Position numbers and translations under genes: made by a program
Shown: positions 23,163 to 33,876 of the stretch, piece after piece
Position numbering within the stretch: position 1 is the first letter of the stretch
Layout: every line of letters starts with the position of its first letter
The notes under the pieces: generated by a model
Database searches by the model: none
Told to the model about the DNA's origin: nothing
What the model saw: only the letters and a program-made list of their open reading frames with translations
NCBI GenBank assembly: GCA_025642065.1
Contig: JAODUP010000187.1
Coordinates: 370,001-434,000, forward strand
DNA length: 64,000 bases
Direction: 5' to 3'
From: Paralvinella palmiformis
Lineage: Eukaryota > Annelida > Polychaeta > Terebellida > Alvinellidae

Positions 23163-24511
23163 ACATTAGAGTATGACATCCGGTTAAACCTAATCCAGTA
23201 CAATCATCAAATCCTGACCATTGGCTCGTCTCTTAGAGCTGCCCGACGGCCGGGTTATAGTTGCCGGTATAAAATACACGGCCAAATGACTAGCACATAA
23301 ACCTGCCACATAACTCGCTCTCTAGATATCAGTCAACTGACCACCAACTCGGACGTTTACATCGCCAAATATGGTTATAGCTCATAATGGGAGACGGGAC
23401 CGGTCTCGTAAGGGTCTAACCCGTCATCACGTGATGCTATCCGCGTCAGTGCTCGCCCGTTTCATTTCCTAGGCTCGTTTTATCATATCGAAGCTGTTAA
23501 TTTCGTCCCGTTTTCGCCCCGGCCGGCCGTGTAAGGGTGCTGATAGTTTCTCGATGGGCCGGAGCCGCGCCATAAATCTGGCAATTTATGCCACCCCTGC
23601 GACCTCCCGTGTCCGACGAAGGTCAGAGGTCATGCGGCAGACCGGATGGCCGATGGAGATCGGCAGGGTTCGCCAGCCACAGCTCGATGGACATATCGGC
23701 TTAAATGGCAGGGCCTGGTGCCCGCGGGGACATGTAATCATGGCCAACGGGCGGCTAAAGTGCAAAGTGTCATGTGTAGCCATCTCGTACCGGCGAGTAC
23801 GAGAACACGACAACGAGGTCAACGTGGCCGAATGACCAGCGGGCGATCTGATCGAGTGGCCGGACCGGTCCGGAGACAGCGGGATGATATTAGATATGAT
23901 AGTTCTTGGTTGTCATCTTCCCTTTGATTGCATCACGGAATGCCGAACTCGCCGTCCAAATGATAAATAGCCGCGCTAGTAACGTCGACGTATAATATAT
24001 ACGACATCTTATTGATGGCTTCGGGGTCGGTACCATCTCTAGCCGCCTCCCCTTATACATCAACTGGTGGACGAGATTAGCTAAAGCCGCCCGAATGTAA
24101 CCCAAAGGAGCTGGAAATCTTAGCTATCTCCTCCCACCAAAGATTTATACATATATACATCAGAAGATAGACATATATATGGGTGTCGAGTGGAACTGGC
24201 AACAACACGAGTCGTAGTAACACAGTTATAATTGATTTATATGTAACATATACTCAGAGTGGACATATTGTGTCATAAGAGAAAAGAGGGGAAGATGGAG
24301 AGTGTGTGGAAGAGGGAGGGGAGGGAGGGGGAGGGGAGAGGTGTGAATACATCATCATGTAATAATCAACAGGAGACCATTATGAGATAACCATTGATGT
24401 AGCCGACAATGGATGACAAATAACATAACCCGATCCTTTAGCATCAGCTTCGCCGCTGCCATGGAAACCAAATAATAAGCTACCGATCAATCAGCGCATC
24501 ACGATATTAAA
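22615..24511. other. Unique block with GA tract
   Basis: Mostly single-copy. The GC-richer part 23220-24110 has overlapping 71-93-codon frames on both strands with no known motif. A G/A-rich patch lies at 24290-24340. An ATTAG|GTAAGTG donor-like site at 22660-22671 lacks other exon support. Confidence 0.45.
23126..23161. repeat. (GA)n microsatellite
   Basis: About 18 uninterrupted GA dinucleotides. Confidence 0.97.
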
Positions 24512-24569
24512 ACACACATACGCACGCATGCACGTGCGCACGCACGCGCGCGCGCACACACACACACAC
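24512..24569. repeat. CA/CG alternating tract
   Basis: ACACACATACGCACGCATGC, then ACGTGCGCACGCACGCGCGC and GCACACACAC; nearly all alternating purine-pyrimidine. Confidence 0.95.
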
Positions 24570-25126
24570 CAGACGATCTATTTATATCTAGTGTTTTATA
24601 CAAGAGCTACATAACAATAATTAACATGACGAGAGAGAATACGACGTGATGTCCCCAAATAAAGTCAAAACAATCAGAACATGTCATCAAATATAGATAA
24701 TAACCTGCCACATGAGAGAGATAATCATAACACGATCTAACTACATGTATACTCTTTTCTAATTAATTTAAAGGTTTGTTGTCAACTAAAATTGTGTTTT
24801 ATTTTCCGATAACAACACATTAATACACGATAAATTCCACTTGGTTGATACTAAGCTACCTCGGTCATAATAAAACACACCACTATGACCTGACACCATT
24901 TCTATGACCTGACACCATTTGGTTTTATTTCTTAGTCTGAAATCCATGTCCTCTGCTCTAGGAACGTTTAAAGGCGTTCGTTATTCGCTTGTAATTTAGA
25001 AGAGATTGTGGAAGATATATTCTTTCTAAGGACATTATTTACAACAACCAGCGATAAACAAATAAGATGCGTTTATTGTTTTATTGCTGAATGAATCAAC
25101 GAATAGTTAAATAACCAACAGCTGGA
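24570..25126. other. AT-rich unique segment
   Basis: Single-copy DNA with one exact 19-base direct duplication, CTATGACCTGACACCATTT (about 24885-24920). No gene seen. Confidence 0.5.
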
Positions 25127-25208
25127 AGGTGGATTTGAACCCCCCCCCCCACACACACACCTACACGCTTTCTAACAGACTACATTAACATTGAGCCATC
25201 ACTGACAG
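25127..25208 (-). mobile_element. tRNA-like SINE head with expanded variable region
   Basis: Read on the minus strand, TGGCTCAATGTT (from 25198) resembles an A box and GGTTCAAATCC (from 25141) matches the B-box consensus. They are 57 bases apart because a GT repeat and an 11-base G run sit before the B box. The poor stems and this insertion argue against a functional tRNA. A decayed tRNA-derived SINE is the likely reading. Confidence 0.42.
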
Positions 25209-25394
25209 AGACCTCGGAGTATTGTTGATGTTTAACATTTATTACGAATCGATAAAAAAAAATTAAAAACGGACGCCAACAAGGACAGAGATAATTCATT
25301 AACCTGAGTCTACCTCAGAAACAGGACAACAATATGTTTTTATCCTAATTTATGGCCACCAACAATGTATCAAAAACTGGTCTTCAGCCCGAAT

Positions 25395-25421
25395 CACACA
25401 CACACACACACACACACACAC
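25395..25421. repeat. (CA)n microsatellite
   Basis: About 13 CA dinucleotides. Confidence 0.96.
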
Positions 25422-25644
25422 GCAGGGCCAATGGCCAGGTAGTATATGGCTTGAGGATCAATGATGAAATAATCACACGATTAATCTTCAAACATGCCGC
25501 ACGCCAAATACTCGCCACAAACAGAGCCCGAATTAGCAATTATATTAATATCGGTAGTCTCCTCAACCGACCATTAGGTGACACTTGAATTCAATTCACC
25601 TCAAGGCCACCCTATGTTTATCCAGATGTCCCACACATATGGTA

Positions 25645-25676
25645 ACACACAAACGCACACACACACACACACACAT
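25645..25676. repeat. (CA)n microsatellite
   Basis: CA repeat with AAACGC interruption. Confidence 0.95.
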
Positions 25677-25989
25677 ACTGAAAACCGGCCATGTTTTTAT
25701 CACATTACCGTAAAAGGTCACCTGTATTATGTATATGAACGGCTGCTAACAACAGCAACAGACCAAGTGGAAACTTTATATTTAGCAAATCATAATCAAC
25801 AGTTCCATATTCTGACTCAACTAAACTAATCTACCTGTCAGATAGATCCTGGAATGGTTAGGTGGGGTATTATGGGATGTCTTCTACAATGCTGCCCTCT
25901 TGTGAATCGAATTAGTAATTTCCATCACGAAATTGGCCGACTTAGACAGCGCCGCGTCGTACAGGCAGATGGTCGGATATTGGCATGCG

Positions 25990-26240
25990 GGGAGATCCTG
26001 AAGCGGGTGACTGTTGGAGGGGAGATCCTGGCCAACAGATCAAGGGCGAATAGATCCCTGGCCGAAAAATCGTGGGCCGACAAACCAATGTTTGACAGAT
26101 CCTGGGCCGACATACTGTGGGCCGAAAGATCCATGGCTGACAGACCATGAAGATAGGAAGATCGTATAGTCCGACAGGTCGTTGGTCGAAATTTCCAGGA
26201 CCAACAGATTGTGGGCCCACAGATCCTGGCCAACGCCATG
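25990..26240. repeat. Degenerate 15-bp tandem array
   Basis: Successive 15-base units can be laid out, such as CAGATCCTGGGCCGA, CATACTGTGGGCCGA, AAGATCCATGGCTGA, TAGATCCCTGGCCGA and CAGGTCGTTGGTCGA. About 15 units are present with roughly 50-80% identity and almost no change in length. Since 15 is a multiple of three, several frames on both strands stay open as pentapeptide repeats: ANRSL/AEKSW/ADRSM-like on plus, and AMDLS/AQDLS/AHDFS-like in a 115-codon minus frame at 25925-26272. No complete protein is evident. Confidence 0.85.
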
Positions 26241-26888
26241 CCCCCCATACATAATCCTGGCAGACATCTCATCAGTGGGCAATTCCTTAGAATGGGACAC
26301 GATGGAATGCAGCCTTGAAATATGGTTCGATTTCGCCCCGAGGACGAGGCGGTCGTGCCCGGGGCGTCCCCGGGGGCACCAAGGGTGAAAAGGTGTTTGT
26401 ATCCTCTGAAGCGAACGGTAATCCGGTGCCGGGATCGGAGACTGGCGAGTTAGGGTTTGTCCCGTAGGGACAGAGAGCTTGGTGTGAGACCAATCTAGGA
26501 CAATTGTCCTGGGCCAGTCACGGCTCAGTGCGCCCATCTCGAGCCCATCCATCTTCTCATCTCGGGCTGTCCATGGAAATGGGCTTTGTGCTACGCATAC
26601 AACTTCGCTGGAAATCCCCCCCCCCCTCCCCGAAACACACACACTCCCACTCGCTTGTCCTACGACCCAATCCGCCCCCCCCCCTCTACATCTCAGCCAA
26701 CAGCCGGTAGACGGTTACAAAGGACAGCCTGTAGAAGATAGCTCCAGGATGAGTGATAGTCGTTGTCTTATCTATATCAACAGAACAACAGGTCACAGAC
26801 ACACAGACAGACAACACGGAGCTCATACAGAGTGAACTAGACTCCAGCACCAAGTAACCACGATACAAAATGGTAAAAACTGTCTATA
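26241..26888. other. GC-rich unique segment with poly-C runs
   Basis: Single-copy; CpG-rich at 26330-26380. Poly-C runs of 11 and 10 lie near 26616 and 26675, with a short CA patch between. A 200-codon minus-strand open frame, the longest in the window, spans 26040-26642 and includes part of the 15-bp array. Its non-repeat part has no recognised domain and it overlaps other frames, so I do not call it a gene. Confidence 0.4.
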
Positions 26889-26938
26889 TACACGCGCACA
26901 CACACAGGCACGCACACGCACACACACGCACGCACACC
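26889..26938. repeat. (CA)n tract with CG variants
   Basis: CACGCGCACACACACAGGCA followed by CGCACACGCACACACACGCA; about 50 bases. Confidence 0.94.
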
Positions 26939-27741
26939 AATTTATCGGTTTTGTCAATTTGCTGATAATTAATACACGTCCATGTTTTACTAATACAATA
27001 GTCGTTACGCTTGATTGACGTTATTCATGTGATGTGTATATGAAGTGACCACAAATAAAATAAAACTTTGGAGAATAATTTTACAAATAAGAGTTGGGTA
27101 TAAACTGAACTCGGAATGTAGTTAACTAAGACGTCACCGTGGTCTTTATTCTATAAACAGTTCCCTGATGAATCATCCACAGAATGTAATCACGATTTGT
27201 ATTTCTCACCGCCGAAGCCAATTCATTCACCGATGAAACACTCTCGGTTAGACACAGAAGCTATCAGCTATCTATCTTCATTTCTACTAATACGGGAACC
27301 TATATTTGATTTACACCTCCAGATAACAACAGACAAGCTAAACTAATGGCATCCGTCACCATCTGAGACAGTCCCTTATCACTTACCATCTCCTTACATA
27401 ATGGATAAATGAGGCAGAACAAGAACAGGACACACACACACACACAATCCGGGTATAGAGGTGAACAACTGAGGCCATAGAACCTATGATCAATATTAAT
27501 TTGTTCTCACACATTATTAACATCTGCTGTGTTCTGTTTATATACGACTGCTGACAGATGTCCTAATGGACAACTCAGATGTAATCAGATGGATGATACA
27601 CATTCACGGATTTGGTCGAATGTAATCAGGATATTTCAGCCGACGGGTGAAATAGGTCAATAAGTAAAAGGGCCGTTTTGTTTATCCTCGGAGTTGATAC
27701 GCCTGGGAGATGCTGTGATTGGATGAAACACCCCATAAAAC
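26939..27741. other. AT-rich unique segment
   Basis: Single-copy; a short (CA)n at about 27429-27447. The part next to 27742 may be the body of the SINE relic on the minus strand. No gene seen. Confidence 0.5.
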
Positions 27742-27814
27742 AGGTAACACTGAGATTCGATTCCATGGCCTGGAGATATGGAGCGCAGTGGGCTACTAAC
27801 TGTGCCACGGTTAT
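27742..27814 (-). mobile_element. tRNA-derived SINE head
   Basis: On the minus strand TGGCACAGTTAG (27807-27796) is a good A box and GAATCGAATCT (27763-27753) a near-consensus B box. The starts are exactly 44 bases apart, as in a normal tRNA gene. Acceptor-stem pairing is weak, so a SINE head is more likely than a functional tRNA. The element body would lie at lower coordinates (about 27600-27740). A 60-codon minus frame across it is coincidental. Confidence 0.55.
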
Positions 27815-29862
27815 GAATAACTGTGGTTATGAATAAATGTCACACAGGCTCGAATAATAATAATAATAATAACTTAGTCTTCAAATAAAACCTAAATTAA
27901 CGCTTATAAGTTAAGGTTGTAAAAAGCAGTTCTCTTAAATACGAACCTAAAATTAATAGCAATCACTTTTAATGACGTTAGCCATAAGGTACGATGTATC
28001 AGTTATTTTACATATTTTTATTAAAGAAATATTATCACCTTAATTAACACAGAATCAAATATACTACATTCTAATTATTATTACATACGTCAGTTGTTTA
28101 TTATTTATATAGATAATTATAATTCTACAGATGCCAACAACAGATCATAAAATAATATATGACAATATAATGTTTAGATGATTGTAGAAATAGATCAGAA
28201 CAGAATTACGAACGGATATGAAATTTATATAATTGTCACTGTATGGAACATCTGATTAGACTAATGTGTTAGGTATGTTACAGAGGACCACAGCTATATA
28301 CGGGGGGAGGGGAACAATTTATATTGTATATTGTAATAACAAACAGCGTTAACCAAACTTAGCTGAATGCTAATGTTGCCTTGTTACGTTCTAAATAACA
28401 AATCAGCCTGGAGCTGGTGATTTAAACAGCGAGCTGCTTCACGGCCATAACCGAATCTTGCGCATTAATCAGAACAATTTAATTACAGCTTTCAGTTGCA
28501 ATTATCGGTTAATGTGCGTCGAAGACCAGCGCCTCGGAAACCGTTCTGGCGACTGATGCCAAACAAAGGCCCAACCGAAAGCCCACCTGTTTGGTTGATG
28601 GGTGGCGGCATGTTTCCTCGTCGGCCAGTCTCCATATCGGGGCTAAGGCATTGGTCAAGCGGCCAGTGTTGGGGCTCCGCCAGCGCTCTCCGGTTATATA
28701 ACGGCGTCGAGCTGCCATCCGAAGCTAGGCTACGCGGAGCAGGTGCAGTCGGCAGTCGGCGGCAGTCGTCGTAGTACGACTGCCGGTAGTTAAGGCGATC
28801 TTATTGTTTCCTGTTTCTCTACAAGTGCAGAAGTGATTCCTTTGAAGTGTTTTGCCGGTACGACGTCTCTTGGGATCACCGCTACACCTAAAGCCCTTTG
28901 ATGTCGGCAGAGATACGGGTCGCTTGTTATAGTCGCACACAATACAGTTATCTCTGCTAACCACCTACAACTAGTCCAACCCCCCCCCCCACTCTTTCGC
29001 AGGCAGAAAGCGGCGATGAAGAGGCATTACGTCTACGTGGGAACTATAGCACAATACTCCATAACGTAATGCGTAATTCTCTTAAATAATACAAAAACCT
29101 CATTACAGGTAATTACGAAGATAGAAGTGTGACTGGGGCGTGTCTAAGACCAGTAATTAATTACACGCTGGTTTTAATGGAAACGAACAGGTGAAACCAC
29201 CAAACGGAGAACATCCATTAACCGCGAACTACATCAGACATTAAAATGACCATCGACCTACCACTGATGGTATGATATGATCAGACAACGAGAAGCGCAT
29301 CACCATAAAGGCTGTTCAAATAAACCAATTCCCAATTATTTACCATCGTTAAGACATGATCAACCTACGCCACCTGTCGGTCGTCAGAATTCCTTCCGTC
29401 GGCGACTCATCTCGCTGAGTTACGACTCGTGGTCGAAACCAAAGATGGACCAGCATCCCGGAGAACCTAGACCAGATCCGGACGTTGACTGGGAGGGAGG
29501 GAGGGGGGGGGGTTGTTTGCCGGGGACGTTCGGCCTGTTGATGTCCTGGAGGTAGCCCGGTATACGAAGCCAAACTACACGACAGGGGACGATAAATAAC
29601 CGATTCCAAATCATCCCCGAGCAGAGGTCATCAATAAGATAATCAGTCGATAGGGCGAGGTAATATCAACATAAACAGATGAGGGGGAGGTTGAGGTGGA
29701 CATTAATGGTCGGAGGAGGGGTGTGGGGTGGATGGGGTAACATAATGATTGAGACAGAGGGGAGTGCGTGCATGTCTGTCCGCGCGTGCGTGTGATAGGG
29801 AGAGAGGCGAGCGTTTGAAGAAAGTGGGAAAGAGAGACAGATAGATAGATGTAAACAAACTG
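27815..29862. other. Unique block
   Basis: AT-rich at 27815-28380, then GC-richer at 28500-28960 with overlapping 69-92-codon frames on both strands and no known domain. Poly-C of 11 near 28980 and a GGGAGG/poly-G patch near 29490-29512. Possible regulatory or exonic DNA, not resolved. Confidence 0.4.
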
Positions 29863-29875
29863 ACACACACGCGCT

Positions 29876-29929
<54 letters not shown>
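29863..29929. repeat. (CA)n-(TA)n compound microsatellite
   Basis: CA repeat with GCGCT interruption, then about 16 TA dinucleotides. Confidence 0.97.
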
Positions 29930-29935
<6 letters not shown>

Positions 29936-31319
29936 ACATATTTTTTGTCTATCTAGAACCATGGGCTGATACTTTGACTAAGAAAAAAACGATCAAATGA
30001 TTGCCGCTGAATGTACTGCCGATTATTACAGGTCAAAGCTGTAGGCCTTCCCCCGTGTCCTCTAATGTCTCTCTGGCCAAGAATGACAAATAATGGCCAA
30101 GAAATGGCGATAAATTATCACCAGATGCCAGACAGAGGACACAACGTATCGTCGGTGACGTGTTGATGACGTGGACAGCTGATCTGGCCGAAAATTAATC
30201 CCTAATGGCTGCCATCTTCCGGTAAACATCTCTCATGGCGGGCACCGAACAGCTAAACTAATTGTCGAGAAATAATGATCAACGATAACTACGCCATCTC
30301 ACGGACGACGACTTTCGCGAGATGGTCACGTGGTATGCCGACGTTTCTAACGCCAGCACTTGGCACTCGGTCGGCGGCGAACCGAGTACCACTTCCGGTC
30401 TGTCACCAACCACGTGTTCATTTCGGCGAGAATGATATAAATGGGCCATTAGTTCATTACGACTGGATTGCCCTATTGTGCCACGACGCTGATGTAGTAC
30501 GTAGGTACGTGCGTGCGGGCGCGCGCGGCCGTTCGTATGCGCTTGTTTGTATTCACAAATGAAATGCGGAGTTAATGTTTTTATCAGGAAATTGTCATTT
30601 TTATGAGATGATGTTATTAATTTTGTTTTTATGTAGTGATAAATAACGTCATAAATCTTTGTTTCAGACAATACTATTGTGTCATATGTTCTCGTATAAG
30701 ATGGCAGTGATTGTCTGGATGGGACGGACGGGGGGGCGCCGATGGCGGAAGAGGAGGGGGGAGGAGTGCGGAAGATATGGCATATATTGAAAGGTCATTG
30801 CGTGTCCAGAACGGCAAAGCGATATCACCGAGCACGAAATGCAACAAGTCTCCGGAAGCGGCAACGTATAATAACAACGCCCTCTATCGGCCATCCCAGA
30901 CTCGGAACTTCCTTCCGCCAAGACGTCCATAGTTTATGTCAGTTCTGTCCCGTTGTTACCGGAGCTATCTCTTTCTACTCTAAGACAGGAAGAGTACACT
31001 CCCGGTGTAAAATATCCCGACACAAGTCGGATGACGTAATGGCCGAAAAACGCCGAAAATCTACGACAGAACTCGAACGATTATCAACAAAATGGATGTG
31101 GCTCATTATAGACAGTAGATAACACGCACAAAAGACGCTGTCTCGTGCCGAGAAATGCCAGTCGAACGAAGAGATCTCCATTAGAACTGATTCTTCCATT
31201 AGAAACTCTGATCTTAATGGAGAGCGGACACTTAGCGTTGCGCTGCACGCTGACGAGCAGCCACTAAATGATATGCACTAAGTAGAGACAGTGTTTTGTT
31301 TACGTCGAGCGCTATCCAC

Positions 31320-31321
<2 letters not shown>
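29930..31321. other. Repeat-poor unique block
   Basis: About 1.4 kb of single-copy, CpG-containing DNA with words such as ATAATGGCCAAGAAATGGCG and AATTAATCCCTAATGGCTGC. Frames of 67-130 codons on both strands overlap and are not recognised (for example 30279-30671 minus, 30742-31122 plus). A regulatory role is possible. Confidence 0.4.
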
Positions 31322-31354
<33 letters not shown>

Positions 31355-31395
31355 GCCCCCCCCCCTCCTCGCCCTCTCTGTCTCTCTCTGAGTAA
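31322..31395. repeat. (TC)n tracts with poly-C
   Basis: (TC)n at 31322-31351, a ten-base poly-C near 31366, then more TC-rich sequence; pyrimidine-only over most of its length. Confidence 0.95.
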
Positions 31396-31529
31396 GATAC
31401 GTGACGCGCTATCAGAAAATAGCTTTAAAATAAGATTGAAGAGCATTCTAACGACGAGCTGTCATAAATATTCTCGCCATAATCTGCTTTCTACAGACTA
31501 GTTATGCTCGTCTTTTGGTAGATGGTATT

Positions 31530-31600
31530 ACTCTCTCTCTCCCCCCCCTCTCTCTCTCTCCACTCTCACTCTCCCACCCTCTCTCTCTCTCTCTCTCTCT
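31530..31600. repeat. (CT)n pyrimidine tract
   Basis: CT repeats interrupted by an eight-base C run and ACTCTCACTCTCCCACC. The complementary strand is polypurine. Confidence 0.95.
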
Positions 31601-33043
31601 GAGCCCAAACATGGATCCATACCCGGAGCTTATGAATACGCATCATTTAATAACTGCTCAATATTATAAAGTGTCAGTGTAGTGTAGAGTCTCTGATAGC
31701 TCATTACCATAGTCTACCGGGATCAGTTAGAACATCCCCACGGAGCTTGACTCTGATGATACTCTCCCTGACCTACTGACCCCGGCTTCAAATCCCCGAT
31801 CCAGCTCGCCGTATCCGTGCCATATCCCGAAGATGGTAAAGAGACTCTCATCATGTTATCCTCATTAGTCTCTACAGTTCGTCCGTTATTGAGGCTCCTC
31901 TTGGTTTATGGGTGTTTTCTATTAATACCGGCACACAATATCCTATCGCAGTAACCGCACTAGCGGCCTATAACTGTCCTATCCACGTCCTAGAGACCTA
32001 GACCACACACACACACAAGAGAGAGGGGGGGGGGTGAGAGGAGATGCTTAAATCCCACTAACTCAGCCGAATGCGTCGTGGAAGGTGCATCAATTTTAGG
32101 CTTCACTTGCCCCGAATTCTTTCCTCAAACAATGTCGACTACTTCTGGCCCCTTTGTCTCTCCGCCGACAATTATCTTATTGGAGGTCATCCCATTCGGT
32201 GGATGGGGCGAGTCCTTGACCATCTTCCAGCTACAAATGGTCGCTCATCAGACGTCGATGACGGAAGAGACCAAAGCCATCGTTTGTCGAGGACAGAACT
32301 CGGTTCGTTCTCTTTGCATAAGACGTCCCCCAGAATCAACATTTATTTAGCGGACTGAGGTCCCGATGATTTCTCTACAAATCTCCCTCAAACGTCGGGG
32401 ACACCTCAAACTAATCAACACCTTCTTGGTTTAGCGTAACTCCTCTCCAGAAGTATCATTCCAACAGAATCGAGTCCCTCGACGTTACCGAACGAAATAA
32501 AGACAGTAATTTCTTATTGGAGATTCTCATTTTCTCGCTCGTACGAGGAGATACGGATAGGTCGAGGCTCAGACGAGGGGGGGGGGGGGCTCGGGTAGGG
32601 CTCGGGGTGGGGAGATGTTGTTCTCCGTCGGCCGGGTGGACCTTCGCCATGATGAATGGCCTACACCTAGCGTTATTAGCGGCACGCCAAACTGTCCACA
32701 AACACCACATTCGTATTCATTATCCAGTCGGAGTCGAGTGCCCTTGAAGTGATATAACGGTGTCTCCCTCCCGAGTGGGAATACCGTGTTAACTGAACCC
32801 ACTCCCTCGTCTAATACCCATTAATAATAGATCTGGGTAACTAATGATAATTCGAAAATAGCTCCTCCATCCACAATTGCCGACACAAGCCAAGGTATAT
32901 GTCGCTATGATTATATATAAAGTGGCCACATTCGTACCTGATATCATTGTATTAACATGTCTTATAACAATAGGATGCGATAATGGTTTGAAGGGAATCT
33001 TTGTCATCATAGGTCAACATGAAAACTGATTTAAACATATTAC
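31601..33043. other. Unique segment with possible SINE trace
   Basis: Mostly single-copy. GGATCAGTTAGAAC (near 31720) and GGCTTCAAATCCCC (near 31785) resemble A and B boxes but are about 65 bases apart, too far for a normal tRNA; this may be a decayed SINE. Poly-G runs near 32025 and at 32577-32589. Two overlapping plus frames of 90-95 codons at 32071-32358 are not recognised. Confidence 0.4.
32577..32589. repeat. Poly-G run of 13
   Basis: Thirteen G residues followed by CTCGGGTAGGGCTCGGGGTGGGG, a run of G-tracts that could fold as a quadruplex. Confidence 0.96.
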
Positions 33044-33107
33044 GTCATTATTATTATTATTATTATTATTATTGTTGTTGTTGTTATTGCTGTCGTTGTT
33101 ACTGTTG
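33044..33107. repeat. (TTA)n / (TTG)n trinucleotide tract
   Basis: TTA repeats pass into TTG and degenerate GTT repeats. Confidence 0.95.
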
Positions 33108-33450
33108 TTATTTGTACACCTACGTAGATTAATACCATGCTGAATAGTAAAATGATGGACAACAAATTGTGTGGTTCTCGGTCCGAATCCATCAATTGGC
33201 TGTAGATCATTCACGCTTATTCAACCGTTGTTTCAGCCATAAATCATTATCTAGATTGAAAAATACAGGTATAAAGAGTATACTCCGCGGGCAGTTGATC
33301 ACGGCTTCGGATTAAACGAGTCCATATCTCGCGGCAAAATGCAAATGAATAGATCGTGCTCGGCGCCAATTAGAATGCGAAGTTCTTAGATCAGCGACAC
33401 TGGATGCTTAGGCTGTTAACCAACAACGGCAACATAAAATCTACGAGATT

Positions 33451-33541
33451 TATATAATTTGGTCGAGTCACGCGAAACATCTACGTCGACGTCGTCGAGC
33501 TTGCTCCCTTTGGCGTGTTCAACGTAGAAAAAAAGGTAAGT
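33451..33541 (+). promoter_or_regulatory. Candidate core promoter with 5' splice site
   Basis: TATATAATTT starts at 33451. About 30 bases downstream, near 33480, would be a transcription start. AAAAG|GTAAGT, a consensus 5' splice site, follows with the intron GT at 33536-33537. The roughly 55-base stretch between has no ATG and would be a non-coding first exon. Each signal alone is common by chance; only their order and spacing are suggestive. Upstream 33300-33450 is repeat-free and holds ATGCAAATGAAT. Confidence 0.25.
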
Positions 33542-33782
33542 ATAACTGTTACTACTGGGACATTATCAGATATTATGTTATATCATAAAACATGTCCTCA
33601 TCATATCTAATAACCATATTAGATATTATTTTATAACAGTTTTTCTATAACCAAACAAGGTGATAATAAACTCGATTTGGGATGACGGACATTGATATTG
33701 GGTTAACGAGAAATCTCGTATCAATCTGATTGTAGATCAATGTCCCGTTAACACCGCTACTAACATGACGAATACATCGTCA

Positions 33783-33813
<31 letters not shown>

Positions 33814-33876
33814 GAGAGAGAGAGAGAACGTGGGAGAGAGAGGGGAGATATGTGTGTGTGTGTGTGTGTGTGTGTA
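33783..33876. repeat. (CA)n-(GA)n-(TG)n compound microsatellite
   Basis: (CA)n, ATATAGAGAGAGAGAGA, a purine stretch, then (TG)n to about 33875. The CA and TG ends are inverted complements about 45 bases apart, so the whole could form a long hairpin. Confidence 0.96.

Noticed and set aside
26040..26642. 200-codon minus frame, longest in the window
   Set aside because: Partly the 15-bp array; the remainder has no recognised motif and overlaps open frames on the other strand. Kept only as a finding about the array.
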